A stretch of DNA of 64,000 nucleotides from Mytilus trossulus (GCF_036588685.1 NC_086374.1:71298457-71362456), one strand, 5' to 3'; positions 33,369 to 44,307 are shown, counted from the stretch's first letter. Numbers and translations are program-made. Notes: generated by a model from the sequence alone, not told the origin.

Positions 33369-35063
33369 ATGACGTCAGCTAGTGGCACATTATGTGGTGT
33401 GTGTGCAACTCAGGATGTTTTTAGAGATGCCATTTTCTGGTGCCCTGAATGCGATGAAGGTCTATGCACAGCATGCGAAATGTACCATAGGGCTTCTAAA
33501 TCCTCAAAAAAACACGAAGTAACTTCAGTGGATGATTATAAACAATTACCGTCATCCATAGCAAATATCAAACAATACTGTTCTGACCATGAGGAAAAAT
33601 ATCAGCACTACTGTTCCCAACATGAGACCCTTTGTTGTCCACTTTGTCTCACGTCAAATCACATGAAATGTGATTTTTTAGCAATTGTTGAAGTCATCAA
33701 AACGTCCAAGATCTCTGCACTTTACGACATTATGGAACAAAGTATCAAGGATATGAAAAGCAACCTAGAAAGAATAACAGACGACCGCGAGAAAAATTTG
33801 GAAGATATTCATGAACAGCGACAGAGATTCTCGACAGATATAAAAGAGATACGAGCAAAAATAAACAAACATCTAGATGAACTTGAACAAGAAATAGAAC
33901 ATAATATCCAAGCTGCGGAACAAAAAGCCATATCACAAGTAGACACAGTCCTTTCAAAAATCTCCAGCCATTCTAAAACAATAGATAAGCTACAGAAGAA
34001 TATATCTGCGACTAAACATGTTGCTACTGACCTTCAGACATTTTTGGGCGGGAAAATGTTCGAGGCCGAGGTTCAAAAGGAGGAGAAGTTTATGCAGTCT
34101 TTAAAAGAAGATGGCGATTTTCAACAAATAAAACTAGAATGCAAAATTGATGACCATATTTCTGACATACTGTGTATGACACAGATGGGACAGATATCCA
34201 TCACGGCAAATCCACCCACTATTACCGTGTCAACGAATAGAGAAAAGCATGCTCAACAAATGATACCGACGATACCAAAAACAATCAATGAAATCAACCT
34301 CACATTACTTGCGAGATTTGAGATATCGAAAAGGAAAGGACTTCAAATCTCGGGTTGCACTATCATGCCTTCCAGAAAAATAGTCTTTGTAGATCAAGTC
34401 AATCATAGTCTTGTAATTCACAACGAAAATGGAGTATTTGAAAGTGAAATTCTTGTATCACAAAGTCCTGTTGATGTTACGGGCATTGATGAAAACACCG
34501 TCGCGGTCACCCATAATTCAAGGCCTTATCATACCGAAGTTATTGACATTGCTAATAAACTGGTTGTAAAAATGATTAAAACGCCCAATATGTGCTACGG
34601 TATAACAAAAAGAGAAGGCAGATTGATATTTTATACTTTTGGGACAGGTATTCAAACAGTCGATGTGACCGATGAAAGTACTTTCACCACATTAGTTAAA
34701 GTTGATTATAAAAATCACTCCAACTATGTAACAGCATCAAAGGACGAGACATACCATGCATGCCCAGGCTCAAACACCGTCACATGCTACACAGTCACAG
34801 GACAGAAGATTTGGGAATACACACATGAATTAATGTTGCATGGGATTCGAGATATAACTGTTGACAACGATTCCAATGTGTACGTGGCATCCTACGGGAA
34901 TAACAATGTCGTCGTTATTTCACCAGATGGAAATGATGCTCATCGATTGTTAGGAGAAGAAAATGAGATTAAAAAACCTCATGGTATCCATATAGACAAT
35001 AAGAAAAATAATTTACTGGTTGTCAACTTCTGTGGAACAGCATTTTTATATAACATTAAGTGA
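33369..35063 (+). CDS. RING-less B-box/coiled-coil protein (TRIM-like), copy A
   Basis: This is a 564-residue single-exon frame. A first zinc-binding B-box spans about residues 9-49 (C9, C12, C25, C28, C33, C36, H40, H49). A second spans about 71-101 (CSDH ... CCPLC ... NH..C). A long coiled coil follows (about 110-240). The C-terminal half (about 310-564) has repeated strand-rich segments such as VDNDSNVYVASYGNNNVVVI, typical of an NHL-like beta-propeller. There is no RING, so ubiquitin ligase activity is not expected from the sequence. Bivalves have expanded families of such proteins, often linked to immunity; that role is inference here. The ATG lies 6 bases after the acceptor TTACAG. A Naiad element begins 89 bp after the stop. 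Confidence 0.88.
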   Translation: MTSASGTLCGVCATQDVFRDAIFWCPECDEGLCTACEMYHRASKSSKKHEVTSVDDYKQLPSSIANIKQYCSDHEEKYQHYCSQHETLCCPLCLTSNHMKCDFLAIVEVIKTSKISALYDIMEQSIKDMKSNLERITDDREKNLEDIHEQRQRFSTDIKEIRAKINKHLDELEQEIEHNIQAAEQKAISQVDTVLSKISSHSKTIDKLQKNISATKHVATDLQTFLGGKMFEAEVQKEEKFMQSLKEDGDFQQIKLECKIDDHISDILCMTQMGQISITANPPTITVSTNREKHAQQMIPTIPKTINEINLTLLARFEISKRKGLQISGCTIMPSRKIVFVDQVNHSLVIHNENGVFESEILVSQSPVDVTGIDENTVAVTHNSRPYHTEVIDIANKLVVKMIKTPNMCYGITKREGRLIFYTFGTGIQTVDVTDESTFTTLVKVDYKNHSNYVTASKDETYHACPGSNTVTCYTVTGQKIWEYTHELMLHGIRDITVDNDSNVYVASYGNNNVVVISPDGNDAHRLLGEENEIKKPHGIHIDNKKNNLLVVNFCGTAFLYNIK

Positions 35064-35367
35064 TATTATTTAGCTTTTGTCCTCAGAAAATACAGACAGA
35101 AACACGTTAAAACCGCTGATTTGCAACTAAATTATGAATGTAAATAGTGTTAGTAGTATTTCAATATTCAGCCCCATTCTACTAATTGGTCAGCCATCAG
35201 TCATACCCTGATATACACTATCTTTTTCGGGTAATTAATACTGATAGCGTTCGACATTTCAGCCGAACAAATTTATCACTTTTACTTAACTTAATTATTG
35301 TATGCTGGTTCATATTCTGGACGCCAATCTTTGCTCCTTTATTATGTAATTCACTAACAAAACAATT

Positions 35368-35959
35368 ATGAAACTAAGAAACGGAAAAATACTAAATACT
35401 AAACTTGTTCAAAGGGTATCTACACGTCTCAATTTTCAAAATCGGTTATCTAAAAATACTACCATCGCTAACATTTTTAACAATAAAAATCGTGGTTACC
35501 CTTCTATCGATAAGTGTCATGCCAAAAAATGACTTACATGTCCCCGTCTTTCCACCAACAATACGGTAAGGTCCACGTTTAATGGTCGCACATTTTCTTT
35601 AAATTTTGAAACTGATATTACTTGAAAAACAAACAGTATTATTTATTTACTCACATGAAACAAACCGGGATGTGGTATTCAGTACGTAGGAGAAACTGGA
35701 AGATATTTATCAAAACGCACTCAAGAACATCTGTATCGTTTTAAAAGACCTAATAAATTCAAAAGTATCATTTACCAACACCTTAAGAAGCACAACCATC
35801 CTTTTAAATATTTAGCAGTTCAACCTTTAGAAGTAGTAAATAAGCAGCCTGGTGAATCGCATTCAAAGTTTGTACGATCACGGAAAATAATTGAATTAAA
35901 TTGGATTAAAAAATTACAGACAGTTTACCCTCTCGGTCTAAATGATAATATCATGGGAA
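35368..35959 (+). pseudogene. N-terminal zinc-finger/GIY-YIG endonuclease part of Naiad copy 1
   Basis: Frame from ATG 35368 with TGA at 35530, 35623 and 35656. It encodes the YLLT-(TGA)-NK and QYVGETGR segments of a GIY-YIG nuclease (DNA nicking for target-primed insertion), then a basic region. It is cut after GLNDNIMG by the Ngaro-like insertion. It retains the Gly after GET that copy 2 has lost. Confidence 0.85.
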
Positions 35960-36161
35960 ATGTATTTATCAATGTTATATAGAACACGTGTATTTGTTGT
36001 GACATTTGTCACATGACTAGATATACCGGTTTGAAGGTATTCTCTATAGAGTAATGAGTATTTCACGAGCTAATATAAGCGGGAAGAATTGTAACGGTAA
36101 ATATATGTGTAGTTATTTGTCATTCGACGCTTGCATTTCGGACAGTTAAGTCTGGTCATTT
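35960..36161 (+). repeat. Split direct repeat A1 of the Ngaro-like element
   Basis: 202 bp starting ATGTATTTATCAATG and ending TCTGGTCATTT, repeated as A2 at 40361-40562. It ends 7 bases before the gag ATG, so it probably contains the promoter and start of the RNA. Confidence 0.9.
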
Positions 36162-36168
36162 CTTCAAT

Positions 36169-36921
36169 ATGGCCGAACATACAGAAGAAAGTTTACTTCT
36201 ACAAGACGACTCGTTACCTGATAAAAGCAGTGATGGTGCTAACAGATCTTCTTCTGATAGGGACTTACATGACACGTTCTCTCTATTCAAGTTGTACATG
36301 GACGGGAAAATGGATAGCCTTGAATCCAAGTTGGTACGTGAACAAGACGCGATGTCCAAGAAGATAAAAGAGGAAGTCTCTATCAAGTTTAAGCACGAAG
36401 GAAACCGAATTCAATTTAAGTTTAATGAAGAAATCGTGAACGATCTCAATAAGCTTTACAAGTCAATACCGTCAACAGAGGCACATAGTATTCGTGTTGT
36501 TCTGGATTTACTGGATAAAGTTAAAGGCCGTAATAAGCTTATAAGGATTGCTGATTCTTCCCCGGCAGGATGGTCAACCGTCCGTGAGTACGAGTCCAAT
36601 GATATTGCTTCTGACAGTGAAGATGAGAAGAAAATTCGCCAGGCGGAGAGTCGAGCTATGCGCACGATGAAAGACAAGACAAAAGGACGTCCCGCTCCGT
36701 ATTCTAACAAACCCAGATTGCCACCAGCTGAAACCTATGCTAATCCTACCTACAATCAACAGTTTCAGAGGCAGCCCTTTCGTAACAGCGCCGCACGGCG
36801 TGAGCCGTGCCAGTCGGACATGTGCTTCTATTGTAAGCAGTTCGGGCATTGGAGAAAAAATTGCCCCCTCAGATCTGGATCTGTTGGTGCCGGATCGTCT
36901 GGACTTGCCAATCAAAAGTAA
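36169..36921 (+). CDS. Gag-like protein of the Ngaro-like element
   Basis: This 250-residue protein has an acidic N-terminus, a charged helical segment (about 35-100, possible coiled coil), and a basic linker. It ends with a CCHC zinc knuckle, CFYCKQFGHWRKNC (residues 219-232), expected to bind the element's RNA. The ATG follows repeat A1 directly. The last 185 bases overlap the next frame. Complete and undamaged; assigned as gag from position and knuckle. Confidence 0.85.
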   Translation: MAEHTEESLLLQDDSLPDKSSDGANRSSSDRDLHDTFSLFKLYMDGKMDSLESKLVREQDAMSKKIKEEVSIKFKHEGNRIQFKFNEEIVNDLNKLYKSIPSTEAHSIRVVLDLLDKVKGRNKLIRIADSSPAGWSTVREYESNDIASDSEDEKKIRQAESRAMRTMKDKTKGRPAPYSNKPRLPPAETYANPTYNQQFQRQPFRNSAARREPCQSDMCFYCKQFGHWRKNCPLRSGSVGAGSSGLANQK

Positions 36922-38971
36922 ATCTGCAGATGCACCCAGAAATGTAAATGATAAGTATAAAATTACTGATATAGATTGTTTTAAATGTGAATATGAGTCA
37001 CAGTATGAATTAGATAATTTCTTAACTCAAATTCATTATTTTGAAGAAATTAGTCATAATTTAATGTCATTTACGGGTGTTAAAGGAAGGTTAGCCAAGC
37101 ATGTAAAATTTTGGGAAAGTATTGGAGCAAATTCCTTTGTTATTGACACAATACGTAACGGTTATGTCATTCCATTTATTGACCCGCCGGTAAAAATGTT
37201 TATTAAGAATAATAAATCGGCACTGATAAACGAATCTTTTGTCAATCAGACTATTTCTGAGTTAGTTACTACAGGTTGTGTTGTTGAAGTACCATTTCAA
37301 CCTCATGTTGTCAATCCATTAAGCGTAGCGATTCAAAAATCTGGCAAAAAACGGCTTATTCTTGACTTATCTTCTTTAAATAGATCAATCAAAAAAGATA
37401 AAATAAAATTTGAAGATTGGAAGATAGCAGTTCAATATTTTCAGAGAGATTCGTACATGTATAAATTTGATTTAAGTTCTGGATATTTTCATTTGGACAT
37501 TTGTCCGCAGCAACAAACCTTTTTAGGTTTCAGATGGAATAATAGATTTTATTGTTTTACAGTTTTAGTATTTGGTATATGTACGGGCCCATATATATTT
37601 ACAAAATGTCTGAGACCTATGGTCAAATATTGGCGTGAAAACGGTATAGATGTTGTTTTGTACCTTGATGATGGTTTTGGTATGTGTACAGATAAATCTA
37701 AGTGTATAGAAGATTCAGATTTTGTTAAGAAATCTTTAGAAGATGCCGGTTTTCTCATAAATGAAGGAAAGTCCATTTTTTCCCCTGTACAGTCATTAGA
37801 ATGGCTTGGTATTGTTTGGAATGCTAGCGAATTTAGTCTCGTTATCCCAGACAGACGTGTAAATGATTTGCGTGTATCGCTTGTGTCAGTTATTGGAAGA
37901 TTTCCTAATATAACTGCTAGGACCTTAGCTCAGGTTGTAGGTAAAATTATTTCCATGGCTCCAGTCATTGGCAATGTAGCTAGAATTATGACAAAATTTT
38001 GTTATATGGCAATAGAGTGTAGAACAGAATGGGACAAATGGCTGTTATTTCCATATCCATACAAAGTCTTATCAGAACTGCATTTTTGGTTAAAAAACAT
38101 ACATAGTTTAAACATTAAGTTGTTGGGTCATTACTCAAAGTCACATGTTGTAATTTACTCTGACGCCAGTGGTAAAGGGGCAGGTGCATATTCAGTAGAA
38201 CTTGACAAGAAGATTTTTCATGAAACGTGGGATTTTTCTGAAGCTCAAGAAAGTTCGACATGGAGGGAGTTGAAGGCTATAGAGCTAGCCTTGATATCTT
38301 TCAAAAATGTTTTTGAAGGCAAAACGCTTAAATGGTACACAGATAATCAGAACTGTGTTAAAATTGTAAAAGCTGGTAGTATGAATGAAAAACTACAATT
38401 TTTAGCTTTGTCGATTTTTTCGGTCTGTATTCAAAAATGCATTTCCATTGACATTCAATGGATTCCTAGATCGCAAAACTCTCAAGCTGATTATATCAGT
38501 AGAATAGTTGATTACGAGGACTGGGGCGTATCAAATGAGTTTTTTCAATTTATGAATGATTTATGGGGTCCTTACACAATAGACCGGTTTGCAAATTCTC
38601 AGAATGCAAAAGTGTGTAGATACAATTCTATGTTTTGGAACCCGTGTGCAATAGCTGTAGATGCTTTTACACAAGATTGGTCAAATGAGAATAATTGGTT
38701 GGTACCACCTGTTTATTCGGTTATTCGGTGTATTAAGCACTTGATTTACTGTAAGGCCAAAGGGACCTTGATTGTTCCTAAATGGAAATCGGCAGCCTAT
38801 TGGACTAAGATTTTTGATAAAAACCTAGAATACCAGGTACATGTTACAGATGTAATTGAATTTATAGATACAGAAGGTATCTTTGTGAGAGGGTCGAACC
38901 CAAGTTCTATATTTGCTCAAGAACAATTCATAACACCAGTTTTGGCGGTTATGTTAGATGCTACTCGGTAG
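36737..38971 (+). CDS. Reverse transcriptase-RNase H of the Ngaro-like element
   Basis: The open frame is 744 residues; the first 60-70 overlap gag, so translation probably starts later or by frameshift. RT blocks include KKRLILDLSSLNRSI (204-218), YKFDLSSGYFHLDI (242-255), FGICTGPYIFTK (279-290) and the catalytic VLYLDDGF (307-314). RNase H has IYSDASGKGAGAYS (Asp476), the ELKAIE helix (511-516), WYTDNQ (Asp536) and NSQADYISR (Asp585). A further C-terminal domain (about 600-744: WGPYTIDRFANSQNAK, DAFTQDW) is characteristic of tyrosine-recombinase retroelements. It makes DNA from the element's RNA. Intact, no missing catalytic residue seen. Confidence 0.92.
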   Translation: MLILPTINSFRGSPFVTAPHGVSRASRTCASIVSSSGIGEKIAPSDLDLLVPDRLDLPIKSKSADAPRNVNDKYKITDIDCFKCEYESQYELDNFLTQIHYFEEISHNLMSFTGVKGRLAKHVKFWESIGANSFVIDTIRNGYVIPFIDPPVKMFIKNNKSALINESFVNQTISELVTTGCVVEVPFQPHVVNPLSVAIQKSGKKRLILDLSSLNRSIKKDKIKFEDWKIAVQYFQRDSYMYKFDLSSGYFHLDICPQQQTFLGFRWNNRFYCFTVLVFGICTGPYIFTKCLRPMVKYWRENGIDVVLYLDDGFGMCTDKSKCIEDSDFVKKSLEDAGFLINEGKSIFSPVQSLEWLGIVWNASEFSLVIPDRRVNDLRVSLVSVIGRFPNITARTLAQVVGKIISMAPVIGNVARIMTKFCYMAIECRTEWDKWLLFPYPYKVLSELHFWLKNIHSLNIKLLGHYSKSHVVIYSDASGKGAGAYSVELDKKIFHETWDFSEAQESSTWRELKAIELALISFKNVFEGKTLKWYTDNQNCVKIVKAGSMNEKLQFLALSIFSVCIQKCISIDIQWIPRSQNSQADYISRIVDYEDWGVSNEFFQFMNDLWGPYTIDRFANSQNAKVCRYNSMFWNPCAIAVDAFTQDWSNENNWLVPPVYSVIRCIKHLIYCKAKGTLIVPKWKSAAYWTKIFDKNLEYQVHVTDVIEFIDTEGIFVRGSNPSSIFAQEQFITPVLAVMLDATR

Positions 38972-39147
38972 CGGTGACACGGTCATATACAAAATAGTTG
39001 ACATGGTTACGTTTATTAATGATTTACCAATAATGTATTGGTGGTGACATGGTCAAGAATTATAGTTGACAAGGTCAAATGTATGTGACAAGACTTCTGG
39101 TTTAATGTGAAGTATGGTCATGCTAATTTTAAAATATATATTATGTT

Positions 39148-40200
39148 TTGAGCTTATTAATTTTTATAACGTTAACACATTTTACAGACATTTTCAATGT
39201 TGGGATATGGCAATCATTGTCCAGCGATATTCATCCTAGTATGCCTGATCATCTTGTACAGAAGCTTCCAGATTATGTTCTATCGTCGAGGGCGGACAGC
39301 ACCAGAAAGAAGTACACTTACGGATTCAACTCTTGGTGTAAGTGGTCAAAATTACATTGCATTTCTTCATTACCAGCTTCTACTGCTCATATTGCATTAT
39401 ACTTAGTTCATATATCAGAAACATTCAACTCTACAAGTAAAATAGATGAGGCTGTATATGCGATTTCTTGGGCACACAAGCTGGCCGGTTTTCCGAACCC
39501 TTGCAATTCCGACTTGGTTATTTCTGTTCGTGAAGGGTCATACAGAAAAATTGGACATAAAATTAATAAAAAGGAACCTATTACAGCTAACATTTTATCA
39601 AAAATTGTTCATTTATATGGTCAAGATTGTAATAATCTTAAAGATGTACGCATTGCATGCATGTGCTTATTAAGTTATGCAGGATTTTTAAGATTTTCTG
39701 AATTAGCTAATTTGAAAAGATCTAATGTAACCTTTTTACCTACTCATGTTAAGCTATTTTTAGAACAGAGCAAAACTGATGTTTACAGGGAAGGTCGTGA
39801 TGTAGTTATTTCTAAAACTGGAAATAATACTTGTCCAGTGGCTATGTTAGAACATTATATGAAGTTAGCTCAAATAGCAGAAAATTCTGACGAATTTGTA
39901 TTCAGGTCTTTAAGTTATTGTAGTAAAAGTGGAACTTATAAGTTAAGGAAAAATTCACCACTTTCATACACTAGAGCTAGAGAAGTTTTGTTGAATGCAT
40001 TAGAAACCATCGGTTTAGATAAAAAACAGTTCGGTCTTCACAGTTTACGTTCAGGTGGAGCAACTGCTGCAGCAGCAGCAGGGGTTGAAGATCGTCTATT
40101 TAAAAAACATGGGCGATGGAAAAGCGAAAATGCTAAAGATGGTTATATAAAAGAAAGTATAGATAATAGATTGTCAGTATCTAAAAAATTGGGTATATAA
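39148..40200 (+). CDS. Tyrosine recombinase of the Ngaro-like element
   Basis: This 350-residue protein has a SAM-like N-terminal domain (about 35-130) and a C-terminal catalytic domain. Arg182 lies in AGFLRFSELANL, His298 and Arg301 in LHSLRSGG, His321 in KKHGRW, and Tyr333 in DGYIKES. This full R-H-R-H-Y set cuts and joins the circular DNA copy to the target, replacing an integrase. Met32 is an alternative start, since the first 30 residues are hydrophobic and lie in sequence resembling non-coding DNA. The frame ends 58 bp before repeat B1. Intact. Confidence 0.92.
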   Translation: MSLLIFITLTHFTDIFNVGIWQSLSSDIHPSMPDHLVQKLPDYVLSSRADSTRKKYTYGFNSWCKWSKLHCISSLPASTAHIALYLVHISETFNSTSKIDEAVYAISWAHKLAGFPNPCNSDLVISVREGSYRKIGHKINKKEPITANILSKIVHLYGQDCNNLKDVRIACMCLLSYAGFLRFSELANLKRSNVTFLPTHVKLFLEQSKTDVYREGRDVVISKTGNNTCPVAMLEHYMKLAQIAENSDEFVFRSLSYCSKSGTYKLRKNSPLSYTRAREVLLNALETIGLDKKQFGLHSLRSGGATAAAAAGVEDRLFKKHGRWKSENAKDGYIKESIDNRLSVSKKLGI

Positions 40201-40258
40201 GATATATATATTGCTGAAAAATAACTATTATCTGTTCCCTTTCTTTGTTTTTCATTCG

Positions 40259-40562
40259 ATGCTTAACTGTACTGTCCAGGCGAGCTGATATCCCAAATAG
40301 TGTTTGGTTTTTTATTTATAAATATTTTATGTTCGTTTGAGTTGACGAACAAGAACATAAATGTATTTATCAATGTTATATAGAACACGTGTATTTGTTG
40401 TGACATTTGTCACATGACTAGATATACCGGTTTGAAGGTATTCTCTATAGAGTAATGAGTATTTCACGAGCTAATATAAGCGGGAAGAATTGTAACGGTA
40501 AATATATGTGTAGTTATTTGTCATTCGACGCTTGCATTTCGGACAGTTAAGTCTGGTCATTT
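40259..40562 (+). repeat. Split repeats B1 and A2 of the Ngaro-like element
   Basis: B1 (40259-40360, ATGCTTAACTGTACTGTCC ... GAACATAA) abuts A2 (40361-40562). Their junction GAACATAA|ATGTATTT equals the joint predicted for a circular intermediate. Confidence 0.9.
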
Positions 40563-40883
40563 GACCCCACCCACCCACCCACTTTTATTTTGTCAATATT
40601 GAAAATTGATGTATTCATGCTTAAGATTTATGTGGATGTTTTTTAAGATTATACGTGCTTGAAAAGATTGTTAACAAGATATTTCTTTTGTAGATTGTGT
40701 ATAATTGGAAAATGATATGTTGAACATGTTGAAGCAGCGGCTACGGGCGTGCAGACAAACATTGTAAATAAATGAATAAATATGCTTAACTGTACTGTCC
40801 AGGCGAGCTGATATCCCAAATAGTGTTTGGTTTTTTATTTATAAATATTTTATGTTCGTTTGAGTTGACGAACAAGAACATAA
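40563..40883 (+). repeat. Spacer and terminal repeat B2 of the Ngaro-like element
   Basis: After a 219-bp unique spacer starting with a CCCA tandem (GACCCCACCCACCCACCC), B2 (40782-40883) repeats B1 exactly and forms the 3' end of the element. Naiad coding sequence resumes at TTGGTAATATA. Confidence 0.88.
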
Positions 40884-43300
40884 TTGGTAATATATCTAGA
40901 ACCAATTCCGTTAACATTTTGGATATTGTTTCTAAAACTGTTCGTAAAAACCGTTCTCACGGTTGTAGAACAAATCGCAATCAAAGAAAATTTCGGGCCA
41001 ATCATACCAATATTTCGGACCTTATTTCTATTTCAAAAAACAACGGCAGACATTATCTGTTAACAAAACTCTGTTCGTTACCGGTTAATAAGTTAAATAA
41101 AATTTTGGAGGATTGCAACACAATTTCATATAGCAGTCCTAAGTATGAAATTGTTCAAATTATTATGGCATATTGTTATTCTAAATTATTTCCCAAAATT
41201 GATCGCCCTGAAGATCATAAAAAACATTTTATTAAAATTAAGTATGTCAACAAAGGCTTTGATTTTGTAAATATTGCCGGTATATTTAACGACCATTCTG
41301 TTAAAGAACAAATTCCTGGATATTTTGACAATACTGAGCTACCTCTTATTTGTTATATTTACAAGAAATCTACCCGGAAATTTGTGTTTAATTATAGTCA
41401 ATTGTGTAAAGATGTTAATATCAGTGAAAATACACCTACTTCATGTAATTGCAGTAATTCCGAATATATTTATGGACCCATTTCCCATGTTATAACAGGA
41501 GATCTTAACATCGTTCAAGACCGAGAGTTAAAATCATTTCTCAGTAAAGGACCTAAATATCGTCCCCCGTCAATTATTAATTGGAATGAGTGTCGTAATA
41601 TCATCCACGACTCACTCCTTACTTACTGTATGAAATGGATAAAACGGGAAAAAGCTGACAAAAAATCTTTGGACTCTTTTTTTCATTCAGTAATGAAGAT
41701 AGTTGATATACGTATTCAACATTTTAAAGAACATTTTACTATTAACAATAACCACAATAAACCTATTTCTCGTATCAAACATAAACTAAAAGAACTAGCC
41801 AAGGAATTTGTTTTTGTCCCGGCCGATAAAGCTGCTAATAATATTATTATTGTTTGACGTAAATTTTACATCGAGGTTCTGAAAAAGGAAATCACCAATT
41901 CACCAACATTCCAACTGACTCCATTTTCAGAAAACGAAATCTGTAACAAACATAAACTTTTAGCCACCGCTTTACAAGCAGAGCCAAATACAATGAAAGT
42001 TCCAACTATGTATTGGCTTCCGAAGCTACACAAAACCCCTTACAAATATAGATTTATTTCGTCTTCAAGCCATTGTTCAACTACTAAATTGTCTATTATT
42101 CTTACCAGCACACTTGGTACAATTAAAAACCTTATAATAAATTGTTCAAATAAGGCCTTCGAAAATAGTGGAATAAATTACTTTTGGAGTGTCAAGAACT
42201 CGTTGGAAGTACTTGATAAATTGCATGCTTATATTGGTGATTTTGAATCTGTTCAAAGTTTTGATTTTTCTACCCTGTATACCACATTGCCTCACATTCT
42301 CATTAAGAAAAAATTCACACATCTAATTAAATGGGCATTCAAAAAATCAGAATGTGAATATATATGTTCAAACTCTTTTAGGTCATTTTTTAGTAGCAAT
42401 AAACAAAAAAACTATGTTAATTGGACATGCTTTGATACTATATATGCCCTTGAATTTTTACTAGATAACATTTTTGTTCGCTTTGGGGATTCCGTATATC
42501 GTCAGATTATCGGAATTCCAATGGGGACTAACTGTGCACCACTTATTGCGGACCTCTTTTTGTATTGTTACGAGTTACAATTTATGACAAAAATAAGCAA
42601 AGACCCATCAAAACAACATCTGATAAACTAATTTAATAATACTTTTAGATATTTGGATGATATTTTGGCTCTCAATAATGACGACTTCAGTATGTATATT
42701 AATGAAATTTATCCTGGTGAACTCACTTTAAATAAAGCTAATACTAACAATGACCACTGCCCTTTCCTCGATCTTGATATCTATATCACTAACGGAAAGC
42801 TGAATACTAAAATTTATGATAAAAGGGATGATTTTTCATTTCCTATCGTTAATTATCCGTTTTTAGATGGTGACGTTCCCTTGTCACCATCTTACGGTGT
42901 TTATATATCTCAACTTGTACGATTCGCTCGTGTATGTAACAATGTTTTAGATTTTAACGAGAGAAATTTATGTATTACTGAAAAATTATTACACCAGGGT
43001 TTTCGATATCACAAACTAGTCAAAACATTTACTAAATTTTATCATCGGTATAAAGACATCATTCGTAAATATAGCTCAACATGCAGACTTTTTATACGTT
43101 CAGGTATTTCACATCCAATTTTTTATGGAAATATTCTTTATAAAGCACAAAGGTGTCAGTATTCACCTCATAAACTTACAAAACCTTTGAATAGACTTAT
43201 TAAGAAGGGATATAATTACGATACTGTTGTCAAGTCATTAAAGATTGCATATTTTGGCGTTAATATTGAGTCACTGATAAGGTCTTTGCGTCGGAACTAA
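40884..43300 (+). pseudogene. CxC linker and reverse transcriptase part of Naiad copy 1
   Basis: It continues the frame interrupted at 35959. The CxC motif (SCNCSNSEY, near 41445) is followed by GDLNIVQDRELKSFL and KYRPP, TGA at 41855-41857, then RT with GIPMGTNCAPL and YLDDI. TAA at 42629 falls ten codons before the catalytic YLDD. The rest of the RT (42653-43300) is open. Relative to copy 2 the only coding lesion in this part is that stop. Confidence 0.88.
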
Positions 43301-43351
43301 ACACATTTATTCTAAAAACAGTTGTTGGCATGACACGGGTTATGTTCTTCT

Positions 43352-43419
43352 CATATATGTTATGATGGTATGATACTAAACCCCTTACGGGAAGGATTGT
43401 GCCTGATGTTCATATGATG
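43352..43419 (+). promoter_or_regulatory. SECIS element, Naiad copy 1
   Basis: Same sequence as 47368-47435: ATGA at 43362-43365, AAA in the apical bulge, TGAT at 43404-43407. It lies 60 bases after the stop codon at 43298-43300. Confidence 0.75.
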
Positions 43420-43943
43420 AAATCATAATCTTTCAGTCAGTTTAATTGAAGTCTGGAGCTGGCATGTCAGTTAACTGCTAGTAGTCTGTTGTTATTTATG
43501 TATTATTGTCATTTTGTTTATTTTCTTTGGTTACATCTTCTGACATCAGACTCGGACTTCTCTTGAACTGAATTTTAATTTGCGTATTGTTATGCTTTTA
43601 CTTTTCTACACTGGTTAGAGGTATAGGGGGAGGGTTGAGATCTCACAAACATGTTTAACCCCGCCGCATTTTTGCGCCTGTCCCAAGTCAGGAGCCTCTG
43701 GCCTTTGTTAGTCTTGTATTATTTAAATTTTAGTTTCTTGTGTACAATTTGGAAATTAGTATGGCGTTCATTATCACTGAACTAGTATATATTTGTTTAG
43801 GGGCCAGCTGAAGGACGCCTCCGGGTGCGGGAATTTCTCGCTACATTGAAGACCTGTTGGTGACCTTCTGCTGTTGTGTTTTTTTATTTTGGTCGGGTAG
43901 TTGTCTCTTTGACACATTCCCCATTTCCATTCTCAATTTTATT

Positions 43944-44091
43944 TTTTACAAAGTTTGTCTTTAGTGCCGTGTGGAGGCAGTAGAGTGCCTCCCCGTGCTT
44001 CAGGTTTATGCTCTTATAATATACTAGATTATGGAGTGTGTGTCCGAGCGAGAACTTCTCTAGTTCATTACTTTAGGAATGTTTATCAAAA
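43944..44091 (+). other. Segment between the two Naiad copies, possible 5' UTR of copy 2
   Basis: 148 bp, richer in G/C than its neighbours (GCCGTGTGGAGGCAGTAGAG ... CTCCCCGTGCTTC), with no other copy in the window. It sits exactly between the 3' end of copy 1 and the point where copies 1 and 2 become similar. It is therefore either the 5' leader missing from truncated copy 1 or a filler from a tandem insertion. Confidence 0.5.
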
Positions 44092-44307
44092 AGTAGTATT
44101 TCAATATTCAGCCCCATTCTACTAATTGGTCAGCCATCAGTCATACCCTGATATACACTATCTTTTTCGGGTAATTAATACTGATAGCGTTCGACATTTC
44201 AGCCGAACAAATTTATCACTTTTACTTAACTTAATTATTGTATGCTGGTTCATATTCTGGACGCCAATCTTTGCTCCTTTATTATGTAATTCACTAACAA
44301 AACAATT

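Larger units (their letters stand above)
35960..40883 (+). mobile_element. Intact Ngaro-like tyrosine-recombinase retrotransposon
   Basis: It has split direct repeats in the order A1 (35960-36161), ORFs, B1 (40259-40360), A2 (40361-40562), B2 (40782-40883). Both A copies (202 bp) and both B copies (102 bp) appear identical. Three undamaged frames encode gag, RT-RNase H and tyrosine recombinase. There is no target duplication: host GGGAA|TTGG is simply interrupted, with the AA shared between target and circle junction (ACATAAATG). These are the hallmarks of Ngaro/PAT-type elements, which insert a circular intermediate by site-specific recombination. Identical repeats and open frames mean recent insertion. 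Confidence 0.92.
35152..43943 (+). mobile_element. Naiad-type Penelope-like element, copy 1 (split by an Ngaro-like element)
   Basis: The sequence is nearly identical to 44092-47959 but lies in two parts, 35152-35959 and 40884-43943, separated by the 4.9-kb tyrosine-recombinase element. Its 5' end is truncated relative to copy 2. The four in-frame TGA codons (35530, 35623, 35656, 41855) and the SECIS are conserved. It differs from copy 2 by a stop codon TAA at 42629-42631 (AAA in copy 2), by Gly rather than Val after the GET triplet of the endonuclease (35699), and by His/Asn at 41684. It is inactive because of the insertion and the stop. Confidence 0.9.

Noticed and set aside
33745-33957. 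Minus-strand frames inside the B-box genes (also 54537-54819, 55642-55848)
   Set aside because: Antisense shadows of the coiled-coil and propeller coding regions.
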